Notes: generated from the letters alone by a model not told the origin. Positions 1-12,200 are shown, numbered from the stretch's first letter. The stretch is DNA of 64,000 bases from Erythroxylum novogranatense (GCA_029891385.1 CM057224.1:7130001-7194000); one strand, 5' to 3'. Made by a program: numbers and translations.

Positions 1-700
1 TTATGAAGAACACAAAATCATATTCTACCTCTAAAATGATCAAAAATCGCGATTTACTAAAGTTGACCCGTGAATGTCCGTTTAACGAACATTGTCGGGC
101 CAAAATGCACTTTCTCACCCGAGAAAGTCCGTTAAACGGACGTGGGGGTTTCCAAAACCCCTCCAAACCCTCTCCAAAGCTTCCTACCTCCAATCTAACA
201 TCATATAAACTTATAATCTTCACTAATTCACTTCTTCTAATGCAATCACACTCCTAAAACATTCATTTACCACTTTGGGTGAATCAAACTCCCAAAATTT
301 AACTCAAATAAATCATCACAAACTCAAACTCTCATCATTCACCATGATTGTCATGTTTAAACTTCTTATGCATCATCTTCACTTATAATGCTCATATCTT
401 TTCACTTCGATATCCTAAATTTGCATACTTTATAGCGTCGGAAAGCTAAGAGGTTCATCTATAACTTTTATTAAGACATCTTGGTCAAAATCATCATAGA
501 TTAATACAGAATTTCTTTTGAACTCAGAACACACACAATTTACCCTCATGAAAACTTGAAATTTATCCCAACTTCACTCCCTTAATTTCACATCATTCAT
601 AATAATTTAACTATCAATTGGAATTCATCCAACCCTCAATCTCAATTCATTTGACTCCTCATATTCATCAACATCCCTATATTCATAACATCTCATTGAA

Positions 701-795
<95 letters not shown>

Positions 796-2181
796 ATTCA
801 TGCTCTACATTAATCATCCTCATCCATACATCAATCATAATTCATTAACAACAAATAAGAGTTTACAAAACTTTAATGGCATTCGAAGCCACAATACATT
901 AATGTTCCAGAATCTCTAAAGTACACAAGATACTTGAATAATAATTGCTCAAAATGTAATTACAGCTTTGTTTACATAAATTTCTCCAAAACAAAACAAA
1001 ACATGCAAATTCGGATGTAGTCTTTGATTCACTTTTACTTGATCTCTTGTTCTTCACCTGAAGATGGGGAAAGAGAGGGGGTGAGCTCGAAAGCTCGTGG
1101 GTAACAGTTTTATAAATGGTAATAAGCAAAAGACATTTGAAACTTTCATAATCATAGCAAAACCTCATTGAAAATTTATAAAACATTCATTTCTCAAAAT
1201 TGTCAACTTGTCAAGCAAATTCACACTTCACTCAAGTCAAACAATCATCAAACTTATCAACACTTGAAAACACATAAACACATCATAATGGTTTGGGTAG
1301 GTCTATATTCATGACGCACTACATATTCCCATATAATGGTCCTATGTAGTCGTAAACTTGAGGGAGTCCTTGAAGGAGCTCCGTGCCACTAGCAGGCAGG
1401 CGAGAGAAGCCTATTTTTGGGTTAACGTGCACGTGACGGTTCTTGAGGGACTACCACAAACCCACATAACATGAAGTTCATGAACTTGAAAACATTTGGC
1501 CCATATGAAACATTTTTGAAAAACTTGACTTTCATGAGCATGCACCATTCATATGCAATTCTATCATCATTTCACAATTTCATAACCAAAAGTATATTCC
1601 AATCATAATAACCCTTTCTCAAATCATGTGAAGGCAACATGTATCACAATTATGAAGCAATTAGCAATCATTCTCAAAAATTCATTTACAAAAAGCATGT
1701 AGAAATTTGCAAGCATTCAAAGAACAATAAATGCGCTTTTGTCAAGTAGTTGGAAAAATCAATTAATTGTATTTATTGTAAGAACATTTATAGCTTATTA
1801 ACTCAATTATAAAAATGTCACCCACTTTAATTCCTTGCTTGAAACTTGACTCAAATTGCCTCCCCTTGATATTGATTCCTCTTGCCTCTCTTAATCTCCT
1901 TCATCCATGGCAAAATTTCCAAATCAATAGACATCCAAAATTAAACAACCCATAAGACATAATCACCAAAATTGGTCTTAGAAAACTTAAACACATATCA
2001 TTCTTAAGCCATAAGAACCAAAATCTCTGTAAAAATCTAACAAATCAAAATCTATTCTTACCTTGAATCTTCACCAAATGAAGAATTTCTTGGCTTGAAT
2101 GGAAGCTCTCATCTTCTTCCACCTTTTTCCTTCTTGAATCAACTTGAAATCCTTCTTAAAAACCAAGAAATGAAGAACCCT
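1..2181 (-). repeat. Old reverse-oriented LTR, left part (runs off the window edge)
   Basis: AT-rich non-coding DNA with no credible ORF. Read on the minus strand it has LTR organisation. A leader-like segment ends at a good splice-donor-like site (CAAG|GTAAGAATAG on the minus strand; GT at 2061-2060). On the far side of the inserted LARD the same sequence continues with a TATA box (15879-15885). A GC hairpin GAGCTC-gaaa-GCTC lies near 1072-1095, where related LTRs carry their conserved palindromes. The stretch 400-500 resembles the diverged repeats found inside the other long LTRs. I infer an older LTR of the same general architecture, interrupted by the LARD just downstream of its transcription start. 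The family is not identified and its terminus lies outside the window. Confidence 0.5.
704..793. repeat. (TA)45 microsatellite
   Basis: An uninterrupted run of 45 TA dinucleotides. The Tyr-Ile repeat proteins predicted across it are artefacts. It lies inside the old reverse LTR. Confidence 0.98.
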
Positions 2182-3296
2182 TGTAACATCCCATTCCCGA
2201 TGGGAAGGGTAAATTGGTCAATTGTGACAGGCTAGTAAATTGCATTGCATATTTTGATTGAGCATTTATTTGACCTCTAATTTTAGAGGAATGAGTAAAT
2301 TGGCTCATGCTCATGTAGGTACATGCATTCATGACATTTTCCCGGCAATTATTTGTGATTATGATAGGATTTGTGAATTTTGATATAAAAGTGTTTGATT
2401 GTGAATTGGTTGAGAATTGTGGAACAATTGGGTCTGAATAGTAGAATTGGAAATGTTTTAGAGTAACCGTCAATTATAGTGACCCTTAGGAAACTTTTCT
2501 GAAATTCGGGAGAAAAGTTCGGACCGAAAAATCCTCCGAGTAACGGACTGATTGATTGTATAGTGCTTGAATAACTGTACAATGGCCATGGAAATTTAGA
2601 ATTGTAATTGTAGAAATTAAAGTGTCGAGCCTTTAAAATTTGGAGATGAATTGGACTGGGAATAAAACTGGAAAGAAAAAGAGATTTAAACGTATTGTGA
2701 GGAAAGAGACGAGAGGCTTATGTGTTTAACCTTTAAATGCCTTAGGTTTTAAATCTTGGCAAAAGCTTTTTCTCCTCCACCTAGGGCAAACTTCCTCCTC
2801 CTTTCTTTGTTGATTTTCGTTTCTTCCTCCCTTTGTGATTTTTGTTGTTAGCTTGCTTGCTTCTTCTGTAACACCCCACACCCGTAAGACCCGAACCCGA
2901 TATCGTTGGTGATATCCGAGTCCGTGTCCCACGAGAGTGGCGTACTACATCAGTCGATTTAAAATTCAGTATACACTTTTTTTTCTTTGGGAGCCATTAA
3001 CTCCACGGTCACACGGCAAACACAGTAAGTAAATAAAATCCGTGTTTAATATAAACCAGTTTCAGTTATTACAGTCATTCAGTATTAATTACAATCAGTC
3101 AATGCAGTAAAATATTACTACCACAATGGCTCGGTAAAAATACAATGCCTTGTTATACAGTGATTGCGGAATACAATTTACTAAAACACTAATGCAGACA
3201 CGAACTGATCCCGACCTCTAACCTTTACTCGTCTACAGTAGATATACTCCCGTGTCAACCGGGGTATTCTTCAGACTGAAAAATAAATGCAAATTT

Positions 3297-3344
3297 TGGG
3301 TGAGTTTGCGAACTCGGTGAAAACCATCATCGATGGTTCACTCA
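3297..3344 (-). other. Nested palindrome block (possible three-way junction), copy 1
   Basis: On the minus strand it reads TGAGTGAACC...GAGTT-CGC-AAACTC-ACCCA. The outer arms (TGAGTGA/TCACCCA), the hairpin AACCATCGATGATGGTT and the hairpin GAGTT/AACTC could form a three-stem junction. The same block recurs at 8805, 15380, 17614, 20318, 37279 and 55188, always shortly before a TTTTTCAG-like site. Confidence 0.6.
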
Positions 3345-3963
3345 AATCATGCATTACGCCTGTGGCGTCTGACAAGATCAAGAATCATCAATTACCAATA
3401 AGCAATCAATAACCATATCCGAAGAACGATAAACCATTCACGGTAACACATACCATCACGAAGCGGTACTTATCACAAAAGCAGTCATTTATGCGAATGC
3501 AATGCATATGTGACTCTTTCGATTGTTGATGTGTGCCCAAGTGCTCATCGGTGTTGATGGGGACGCGTCGAGATTTCTCCCTCGGGCTCGTGGCGGTCGA
3601 TGCTGATATGAGAGCTCGAAGCTCTTATCAATAAAATAGCAACTTGGGGCACGTCCATTATCTGATCATGCAATTATGCATGCAGTACAGGATGCAAGTA
3701 AATGTACAGTGTTTGGCTATAAAGCCCAGTGTATCAGTGAATCAATGATATGGCTATAAAGTCCAGTATAGCAGTGTTCAGTACGGTGGCTATAAAGCCC
3801 AGTCTATCAATATCAGTATCATTCAGTACAGTAAAATCATATAATACAATCCCATACATTACATGCCAGTATTCATACAGTGATCATTCAATTCACTTTT
3901 GCACGTAATTCACGTTGAGCATGTAAACAACCAGAAATTTGAGAAACCAACTAGGTTACTCAC

Positions 3964-4030
3964 CTATTACTTCCGAGCTAATGCCGGAAAACCTCTGTGA
4001 CGTCGGTCAATCGACGCTCCAATTGGACCT
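3964..4030 (-). other. Exon-like 67-nt block in solo LTR
   Basis: On the minus strand the block is preceded by CATATAG and followed by GTGAGTAACC, matching splice acceptor and donor consensus. The interior contains GGCATTAGCTCGGAAGTAATAG, shared in near-identical form by the equivalent blocks at 8073-8138, 14648-14713, 19728-19794, 36683-36749 and 55775-55842. Exon function is inferred. Confidence 0.5.
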
Positions 4031-4435
4031 CTATATGAATCAGAAAAAGTACGAGTCACTAAATATGAAATTTGTGCTCATAATGATGAGATATGCATGT
4101 TCATGAATTCCCGGTCCTAATTCAATATTTCCCCATAATAAAATTCTATGAAAAATTAGAAATCCATAAAAGGCCGACGGTGCAATTAGGACCTCTATAG
4201 GTCCTCAATTAAATAAAACAGTGTTTACATGTTCCGTCAATAGGGGCTACGTCAAATTCCCGTCTAAAAATTCCCGTTTTCTCATAATATGAAATTAAAT
4301 ATTCAACGAATCCGATGCCTCTGGAATCAGGTCAATCGGACGTCGGACGGGAAAGAAATTGACAAAAGAACAATCGGATCAATTAATACCAAATAAAATC
4401 AAAAACAATAATATATATATATATATCCGGAAGCT

Positions 4436-4548
4436 TGCCTCGCGGGGGCGAGACGCCGCCCTCGCGAGGCGGAATCATCCTGCTTTGTCGCGAGGGCGAC
4501 TCCAATTATCCCGCCCTCGCGAGGCGAGAAGCCGCCCTCGCGAGATGG
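4436..4548 (-). repeat. CG-rich palindromic array in solo LTR
   Basis: A short GC-rich island with repeated CCTCGCGAGGCG units (CTCGCGAG is a perfect palindrome) inside otherwise AT-rich DNA. It occupies the same relative place as the GTCGCGACGAG arrays of the LARD and Gypsy LTRs. Confidence 0.8.
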
Positions 4549-4599
4549 CGATTTCTCCTGCCTTGCCCTTTTCCTTTTTCCAGATTTCAATCCTACTTT

Positions 4600-5700
4600 T
4601 CAACTACTCTAACTTTTAGCACACAAATCAGAAAAATACCCACTATACCTCATTGGAAAGCTTATGAAAAGCTCTACAATTCTCAAGAAGACCATAAAAA
4701 TCAATTCCAACCCTAAGGGTGTCAAATAAGCCATCAAACCTTCTGCCTTCACAATTTCCCTCAACACAGGGCAGTACATTGACAATTTCATAACTCACTG
4801 ATTCTTCAGTAATAAATTACCACAAAAATATGATCAATAAGTTCACAATTTCCTCTACAACTTTCATGAACAACCCAAAATCAAATTCTATTTCTAAACT
4901 AGTCAATTAATTCATTCAATGTCACTGTCCCTGAAATCCTTCAATTTGGGCAGTAACCTTACAAGAGGCATAACTTCCAGTATACAAGTCAATAAATTCA
5001 GAACTTTATATCCCTGTAAAGATAACATCATAAAATTCATTTTTCATGAAGCACTCTTTATCCAATTCGATTTCTATCAATTTCAAAACTATTATGGAAG
5101 TTTCTGTTATGATCAGCCATTCATAACCTAATGTAGGGTCAGTTTTTGAAAAATCATAACTCCCAATTCTGACTTCTAAAAATTACAAACCATATGTCAT
5201 TTTCAAGGTAATCTTTTCCTCTACAACTTTTCAGAAGCTCACTCACACCAATTCAGTCCACATAAAATGTTAAAATTGGCTCCAATCAGTAAACTCACAA
5301 AATCACACTTAAGCTAGGTTTCATCAAAAATACTCAAAACCAGTCATTAGTAATCAGTTCATATCTCCCAATACACAATTCTAAAAATATCAAGATCAGT
5401 AGCAATGGAAAGATAATCAAATATGCTACAACTTCCATGAAGACCATTCTCCCTAATTCCATTTCAATTAATTCATAAAAATCAACAAAACTCAGATGTC
5501 ATGGTTGCGGTTACTGTTCATAGGCAATGGAACAGGAACTTTCCCATTCAAAATTTCACCCTTCTATCATTGGAATTCAACAACACCCATTTCACACTAA
5601 ATTGAAGCCAACATCCCAAAGTTTCAGTGGCCACTAACCTTACCTCATTTACATTTCTACACAATAAGTTATGAATAAAACAGTAACATCACTTATAATT
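4600..5700 (-). repeat. Diverged tandem repeats within solo LTR
   Basis: A unit of very roughly 150-180 bp recurs with heavy divergence. Each copy has a stretch like CATAACTCCCAATT, then an AAAAAT...CAA segment, then a variant of CTACAACTTTCATGAA, as at 4670, 4850, 5220 and 5435. The same phrases occur in the solo LTR at 54814-58407 (about 56330-57180). Unit boundaries were judged by eye. Confidence 0.55.
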
Positions 5701-7290
5701 CCAACTTTCCAGATTTAAGGTTAACCTTAGTTCAACCACTTCAATGCCTTTTCACATCACTAGACATCAAAATAAATACAAATAAAAATATTACTCCAGT
5801 CATACATATACTAGGGTTACTACTGAACAATTTACAGCATTAAATTCCTCAATTCAATTATTACTTATCTATATTCACTTCAAAATCAAATTAACAACAC
5901 ATCTTTCAAGCTAGCTTCCTCAAATCATAACTCAACAATTCAAACTATCTTTTTCATAACATTTAACCATCATCACTCATCATTAATAAACAATAACCCC
6001 CTTTAAATGCACCCACTAATCATGACTTATGAACTACATCATCAAAACATCATTTAAAGCTTAAACCTTAAATGGATACATACCTACTTCAAAAGCCTCC
6101 TTTAAAGCTTCAACAACCAATCTCTACACCAAGGTACTAACCTCTTTCCCTTCTCAAGCATGCACAAAACTCATCCTCTAACTTTGGGGGAATCAAAGAG
6201 AGGAGCTTGAAGTTATGGAGAAAGATGAGAAGAGTGCAAAAATTTCGATGGTTTCTATCAAGAGGGTTTCTGTTGTATATCTTTCGGATGGCTTAACAAA
6301 GCCTTTAAAACAATTTATTATCCTTTCCTTTCCTTTTAATAACAATACACGTCCGAGACTTGATAGGGAATGCATTTAATGAGACCTTTTAAATGGCAAG
6401 ATGGGATTGGTCTCTTTTTATTTGAAAAATCAAAGTAATAATTCTTTAATCCAGTCCAGATCAAAAACTAACCCAATCAACTCTAATGACCCTAATTGCA
6501 CTCCCACAATAAAATACCCAATAGTACAGTACCAGTGGGTAGCGATTTTTGCTACCAAGAACAATAGGTTCATTAATTGGCGATTTATCCGTCCGAGAAT
6601 TTCCAATTATTTTTACGAGAATTTATGAAATTCCTAAAATTATAAAACAGTGTGATGCACTCCAAATAATTTTCAATCACAACAATTACCTTTTCTACCA
6701 TAAAACATGTTTAGGCGAATGCAAGCGATTTTGCGGTCAGGAACTTCTCTGAAAATTCGGAAAAATTCCTAAAATCCCTTAAAATCGAAAACGCTTAACA
6801 ATAAGACTCAGAATAATTTTTCAAATCCCATAACCACGTTAATCACAATAAAATACCGTTAGGCCCAATTACCGGGAATGTCATGAATGCATTTACCGTA
6901 ATTCCATGTACACAATTAATACTGTGTATCAATCCTATTATGCATGAACAGTAATGATTATTCCTTATCAATCTCATCCTATGCCAATTTTACTATTTTA
7001 CCCTTCCAGGAGGGGGTGAGATGTTACATCTTCTCTACTTGCAAAGCCAAGCTTTAACCCTAAGGAAGATGAAGATTTTGAGGTCTGAGAGGGAGCCCGT
7101 AAGTGTTAAAGAAATTGGAGGATTTTCGAGAGTTGAAGATTTGAGCTTGATTTGGTAAGTAAATTGATTGTATGTTGGTTATTTATCTGTTAAATGCATG
7201 CATGGGTTTAATTGTAAAAGATTGGGGTAGTTATGGTTGAGTTTTAACTGGTTTTAGAGAGAGAAATGAAAAAGAAAATCAGAGAAGACG

Positions 7291-7520
7291 ACCGCACGTC
7301 GCGACGAGTAATAATTTAGACGTCGCGACGAATGTAGACGTCGCGACGAGCGGGAATTTATACGTCGCGATGAGCCAGATGGGACGTCACGGCGAGCGTG
7401 AAAAATCCACGCCGCGACGAATCTTCTCGTGCGCCGCTGCGAGTCTTCTCGTGCGCCGCAGCGAGCAACTCTGGAATGATGGGACGCCGCGGCGAGTGTC
7501 CCTACGTCGCGGCGAGAATG
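7291..7520 (+). repeat. CG-rich CGTCGCGACGAG array, LARD 5' LTR
   Basis: About ten imperfect copies of CGTCGCGACGAG/CGCCGCGGCGAG, separated by short spacers. GTCGCGAC is a perfect palindrome. The array is much more GC- and CpG-rich than the flanks and is longer here than in the sister LTR (13917-14095), so copy number changes by expansion or contraction. Confidence 0.85.
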
Positions 7521-7566
7521 GTTTTTCTGAACTGAGTTGGTTTAGTTTTTGAGTCATAACTAATGG

Positions 7567-7625
7567 TGTAGACCTCCTATTGAGGTGATTCTTGATTCGT
7601 TTTGATCTAGAGAAAGAGGTCTACA
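7567..7625 (+). repeat. 10-bp inverted repeat following the CG array
   Basis: TGTAGACCTC at 7567-7576 is complementary to GAGGTCTACA at 7616-7625, giving a stem with a loop of about 39 nt. The motif recurs after the CG array in the 3' LTR (about 14142) and in the Gypsy LTRs (about 19355-19413 and 36310-36368, the last with a mutated right arm). Confidence 0.7.
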
Positions 7626-8072
7626 TTTGATGTTAAGAAAGAAAGTATTGAATGAAAATTGAGAGTAGATTCTATTACAACCTAAGGTTGTTTCATGATA
7701 ATTGGAGTATTATTGGGAGATTCCTGAAATTAAGGAAATGTTATTGGGATTTTAGAAACTGAGCATAAAGGGTGAATTTTGATCTAGAGAATAGTGACAC
7801 TGATCTTGAGAATATCCTAGTGTGTATGACTTGGTAAATTGACTGAATGTTAGAATTGAAATTGAGGAGTTCCGTAATATGCCATTGAATTGAAATGAGT
7901 TATTATTGATCAATTAAGTGAAAAGTTAGAATTTGACAAAAGAAAGTGAAAATTGGGAAAGAGCGCCGGGAAGGTCATGAATAGGCATCGTGCATCTTTT
8001 ATTTAAGACATGTGCATCATTGAACTATTTTGATTGTGCATTTAGTAATGAATGGCTATTTGATTGTTATAG

Positions 8073-8138
8073 TGGTACCGATGGAATGATATTCCACGGA
8101 TATTGCTGGAGCTCCCAGGCAACAGCTCGGAAGTTCAG
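8073..8138 (+). other. Exon-like 66-nt block, LARD 5' LTR
   Basis: Preceded by TTGTTATAG and followed by GTGAGTAACCTAGTTGG, it looks like a small internal exon. It contains CCACGGATATTGCTGG and ACAGCTCGGAAGTTCAG, conserved in the other LTR copies. In the sister 3' LTR the donor reads ATGAGTAACC (GT->AT). Confidence 0.5.
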
Positions 8139-8804
8139 GTGAGTAACCTAGTTGGTTTCTCAACCTATATGTGTTTAATATTACGCACTTATGCCATGTG
8201 GAGATAATGGAGGGTTATATGTGTTTGCTTTAATTGATTTCGGACCACGGGTGTCTGAAGTATTGCAATGCGATATCGAAGTGCTAATTGTGTATACTGA
8301 TTGTGAATGTTTAAAAGAAATAGATTGTGAATGTGCAAATTGATTAAGACTGAAACACCGGACTAAAAGTCCGAAGGAATGAGAATTGGATAATGAATTG
8401 TAAATTGATTGTAAATGTAAAATTGGGACATGTGCATTCATGCATAAAGGCATGATCAGATAATGACAGTTGTGACCGGATCAGCCAACGTATTTCAGAG
8501 CTTTAAGCTCAACACACAGGGTTTCATGCCCAACGTATTTCAGAGCCACTAGCTCAACGTATCAGGGCATTCAGACCCAACGTATTCAGAGCCACATGCT
8601 CAACGCAATGTGCAAAATCCCATCGACGATTTGGCATGCAGTCACAACAACGTAATAAAATGAAGAGTGTCACATGTGCATATACATATAAATGATAAAT
8701 TGTGAATTGTGTGAAAGGCCTTATATTTGTGGAATAGAATGCATGCGATATTTCCGAACATGGTATGATGTGATATTCTGTGAACTGTTTGTATATGCAT
8801 GAGT

Positions 8805-8853
8805 TGGGTGAACCATCGATGATGGTTTCTCACTGAGTTCGCAAACTCACCCA
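8805..8853 (+). other. Nested palindrome block, LARD 5' LTR
   Basis: The outer arms TGGGTGA/TCACCCA enclose the hairpin AACCATC-GAT-GATGGTT and the near-palindrome GAGTTCGCAAACTC. It lies about 20 nt upstream of an acceptor-like TTTTTTCAG. This is the clearest plus-strand copy of the recurring block. Confidence 0.65.
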
Positions 8854-9282
8854 ATATTGCAAATATTTTTTCAGGAATTGAAGAGTATCCCATTAGAGAA
8901 ACGGGAGCATGATTACTGCAGGTAGGTTAGAGTTAGAGTCGGGATCAGTTCACGTCTGCATTAGTGTTATTTTGGTTTTGTATAAGATTAGTATTTCTGA
9001 AATTTCCGCAGAATAGTATTGTCATTTCAGAGGGCCCCAATTGATAAATGTTATAATTATAATATGGTTGCTGAAATTGTGTTTTGATCGAAATGTTTTT
9101 GGTATAAGAGTGGGCCCAAGTTGTTTACTGATTTTCGCGCCCGCGATTGCTTTAAAAAAAAATGTCTTTCTGAGTTATTGAACTGTTTTGACTGCTTTAG
9201 CATACCACCCTCGTGAGGCACTAGCTTGGATATCACCATTGATATCGGGTTCGGGTCTTGCGGGAGTGGGATGCTACATTTG

Positions 9283-9296
9283 TGGTATCAGAGCCC
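9283..9296 (+). promoter_or_regulatory. Primer binding site, LARD (tRNA-iMet)
   Basis: TGGTATCAGAGCCC starts four bases after the LTR end. It is complementary to the 3' end of initiator tRNA-Met, the usual primer of plant Gypsy and Copia elements. Confidence 0.93.
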
Positions 9297-12200
9297 AGAA
9301 GTACAGTCTTACATGGGCATTCTGAAATATGGGTTAAGTTACATGCATTTAAGTTATGTCACGGCAGACAGTGACAAGTGATCCCTAGTCTAGCATATGA
9401 GTCACATACATGAGCCTGTATCAATTGTTTAAGTGGTTAGAAATAGTGAGAAAAATGATGATATGTTAGAAAGTGATAAATGGAAGTTGTGGATATCGTG
9501 AAATAAGAAAAAGTGTACGATTCGATTTGACAAATGGAGAATTATTGTATTGGGATTAGTGGATATATTATGAAATACAATATCAGTGTTATACCTGAGT
9601 ATATCATTTAATGTGGGATAGATATGAAGTTAGAATTATGGATTAATAGAGGAAAATAGCGATATGTTGGAAATGGCAAGATGAAAAGTGTATAAGCAAA
9701 GTGGATAAAATTAAAATGTTCTATGATCTAGAAAGGCTACAATTGGATTGGATTACCATGAGGAGAGTTTATGAATAAAGGTTTATTACTTAGAGTCAGC
9801 ATATGTTAGTGGGAAAGCGAGAATGATTGTACATCTATGATATTGATTTGAGCGTGAACATACATGGGTATGATGAAATAATGAAAAAATTGAAATGTAA
9901 GATACTGACTATGGTAGATGAAAAAGTCATCTAGGTTTAGTTGATTTGCCTATGTGAATGCACATCTGATAATGGGAGCACCATAGCAAGTGAAAATATG
10001 AAGCGTATATGTATCATATGGATAGAGGTGATATCGAAATCAATCGGTGAGCTAGCAGATAACCGCCAGTCATAGTTCTTAAAGTTTAAAGTTCAATATG
10101 AGTTAGAATAAGAAATGAAAGTGCTTATAATGATCAATTGGGAATAAATTGAGATTGTTATCTGTTTAAATAGAAAAGGGCGCGATCATGGCATAATCCT
10201 CACGAGCGAGGATAGGTGCAAAAAGGGAGAGTGTTGTCAAAAATCAAATGAGATCAAGGGATCCTTAATGTGAGTGACTTATTGGTGAGTTGTCCTACAT
10301 CTGTCTCTCGATAAGATGTAATGATTTTGGTGGTATATACTTCGCTGAATTTTATTAAAAAGGATGTCCTGATTATATGAATTGTGGCATAATCAATCTT
10401 CATGGGATATTATGAGTTATAGCTAAGGCATTGTGATTGGCTGACAAGAAATGAGACGACTGTTGATGAATTGGAATTTCATAAGCGGTATCGATGAAAG
10501 TAGTAAGAAATCTTCTTAAAAAAAAAGAGTTTCCTTGAATTGGATTAAGTCGATCAGATGATTACAATTGAAAATTTTAGTAATGAAAGGACAAATTGGA
10601 GATAAATTTGAAATGAACGAAAAGCCATTATTGGGAGTCCTGATCCTAGTGGAGACTTAAGCGTAAAAGATAGAATCTGCTACTGAGTAGGTATGTACTA
10701 TGTCAATAGGATTATTGAACAATAAAGAAACATTAGTCGTGATTATGAGGAGAATATTGATTCACAAAAATTTGTGTAAAAATGTTCGGAAAGTACAAGT
10801 GGATTTGGTGAATGTGTTATTAACCCAGTTTGAAATTATGGCAATCAATTGAAATATGTGGAGAAGCTAGTGCAAAGGGACATGTGTCAGAGTATGTTAT
10901 TATGAATCTGAGAAAGTATAAGAGAATTGTTCCTCATTGGAGAAATTCAATTTTTAAAAGAGTTAGGAAAGTCAATCAAGAGTATAAGGAAGTTATTATG
11001 CTACCGAAGAGTAAAGTGTTTCAATTGTATTTAGATTGGAAAGTGACTATGATCATTAATGATACATCAAATGCATTTGGAGAATGAAGAAGAATAGTTA
11101 GCATAGTTGAGGAAATTTCTTATCATGAAAGCTTCAACAAAGTGAATCTTAGTTGATCAAATAAATTGTGGATGAGTTAGTATTCGAGCATGGCATATTG
11201 GGAGACTTAATGACGATAGAGGTAATGATAAAATGCAAAATTGCAAGGGACATATGTATATGGGAGTTGGGGCTATTTAGAACCAGCTGTATGCTGGATA
11301 CGTCCAGAAGTTGTTAAAGGTTTTCTGGTCTTAGCTAGTTGACAGAATTGATTGAGGAAGAACGTGTGAATAATATGACTGATGATTGTAAAAAGAGACA
11401 TTCGAGATATTTACAATTCGAGTTTTGATGGTAGTACTTTAAATTGGAGATTTTGCAATATTTAACGAAATGTCCCAGTAAAGGTTATGATGCAATCTAT
11501 TGAAATAGTATAAAGAGGTTTGATGTGTATAGGGACAAGTATAACCTCATGGACTGCATAGTGATTGACGACTTGAAACTTGTTGTATTGAGTATTGCTT
11601 TGAAAGTTTGGAGATTTTATTCGTACAAAAACATTTTTGGAGATATCTATGGATATGCAAATCGATAATCGATAATTGATAATCGGTCAAGATGTTTCGG
11701 GAGTTTGAAGGAATTGAAAAGGATTATGCGATTAAATATTTAGAAATTAAGCTAGTGATGCAATTTAATGTATTGAATAGAAAAGTCAATGACAGAAGAT
11801 CACAATTTGGGCGATAAGGTTATTAAATCTAGTGTAATACCGAGTGCAAACTGTCGAGCTAGCAAAGGGCAAAAAGAAAGTATTATTATTAGTAGCTATT
11901 GGAATTCTAAGTCAGGTGTGTATAAAAAGGATTGGTAAAACCTGAATTGAGAATTTAGAAAATGAGGACCTTATCGAGGAATTGAAATGAATACAGTTTT
12001 GAAGAAAATGATATTTATGACTGGATTTAGAAGTTTGTGTATTACCCTCTAAAGAAACTGTTAGAGAAAACTTAAGGAACAATCAAAGCTTTATGTTCTT
12101 GTAAGAGTGCATTGAAAGAGTAATTGAAGGTTTAGAATGTGAAATCGGATGATTATAAGTGTGATTAACCAATAGACTTGACTGATATAGACAAATGTAA

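Larger units (their letters stand above)
2867..7028 (-). mobile_element. Solo LTR, reverse, 4.16 kb, inside the LARD 5' LTR
   Basis: On the minus strand it begins TGTAACATCTCACCC (7028 downward) and ends GGGTGTTACA (2867). Perfect 5-bp target duplications TCTTC lie at 2862-2866 and 7029-7033. The uninterrupted site is visible in the sister LTR near 13650. No internal region or second LTR is present, so this is a solo LTR left by recombination between LTRs. It carries the modules of the long-LTR superfamily in reverse: palindrome block 3297-3344, exon-like block 3964-4030 and CG-rich array 4436-4548. It also has a long tract of diverged repeats (about 4600-5700). Its length exceeds that of the LARD LTRs, so it is a different subfamily. 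Confidence 0.93.
2182..9278 (+). repeat. LARD 5' LTR, interrupted by a solo LTR
   Basis: The LTR runs 2182-2866 and resumes at 7034 (7029-7033 is the second copy of the target duplication), ending CTACA at 9278. It aligns along its whole length with 12975-15862. In order it contains a leader region, a donor-like GTAAGT at 7155, a CG-rich array (7291-7520), a TGTAGACCTC/GAGGTCTACA inverted repeat (7567-7625), an exon-like block (8073-8138), a nested palindrome block (8805-8853) and a TTTTTTCAG acceptor-like site ending at 8874. Confidence 0.9.

Noticed and set aside
618..919. Two overlapping ORFs with long Tyr-Ile repeats
   Set aside because: Pure translation of the (TA)45 microsatellite.
4359..4716. 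Overlapping Arg/Pro-rich ORFs on both strands
   Set aside because: Caused by the GC-rich palindromic array in the solo LTR, open in several frames because of base composition.
10830..11087. 85-codon ORF in the LARD interior as a possible retained gene
   Set aside because: No domain, no similarity to gag or pol that I can see, no coding context. Left as part of the non-coding interior.
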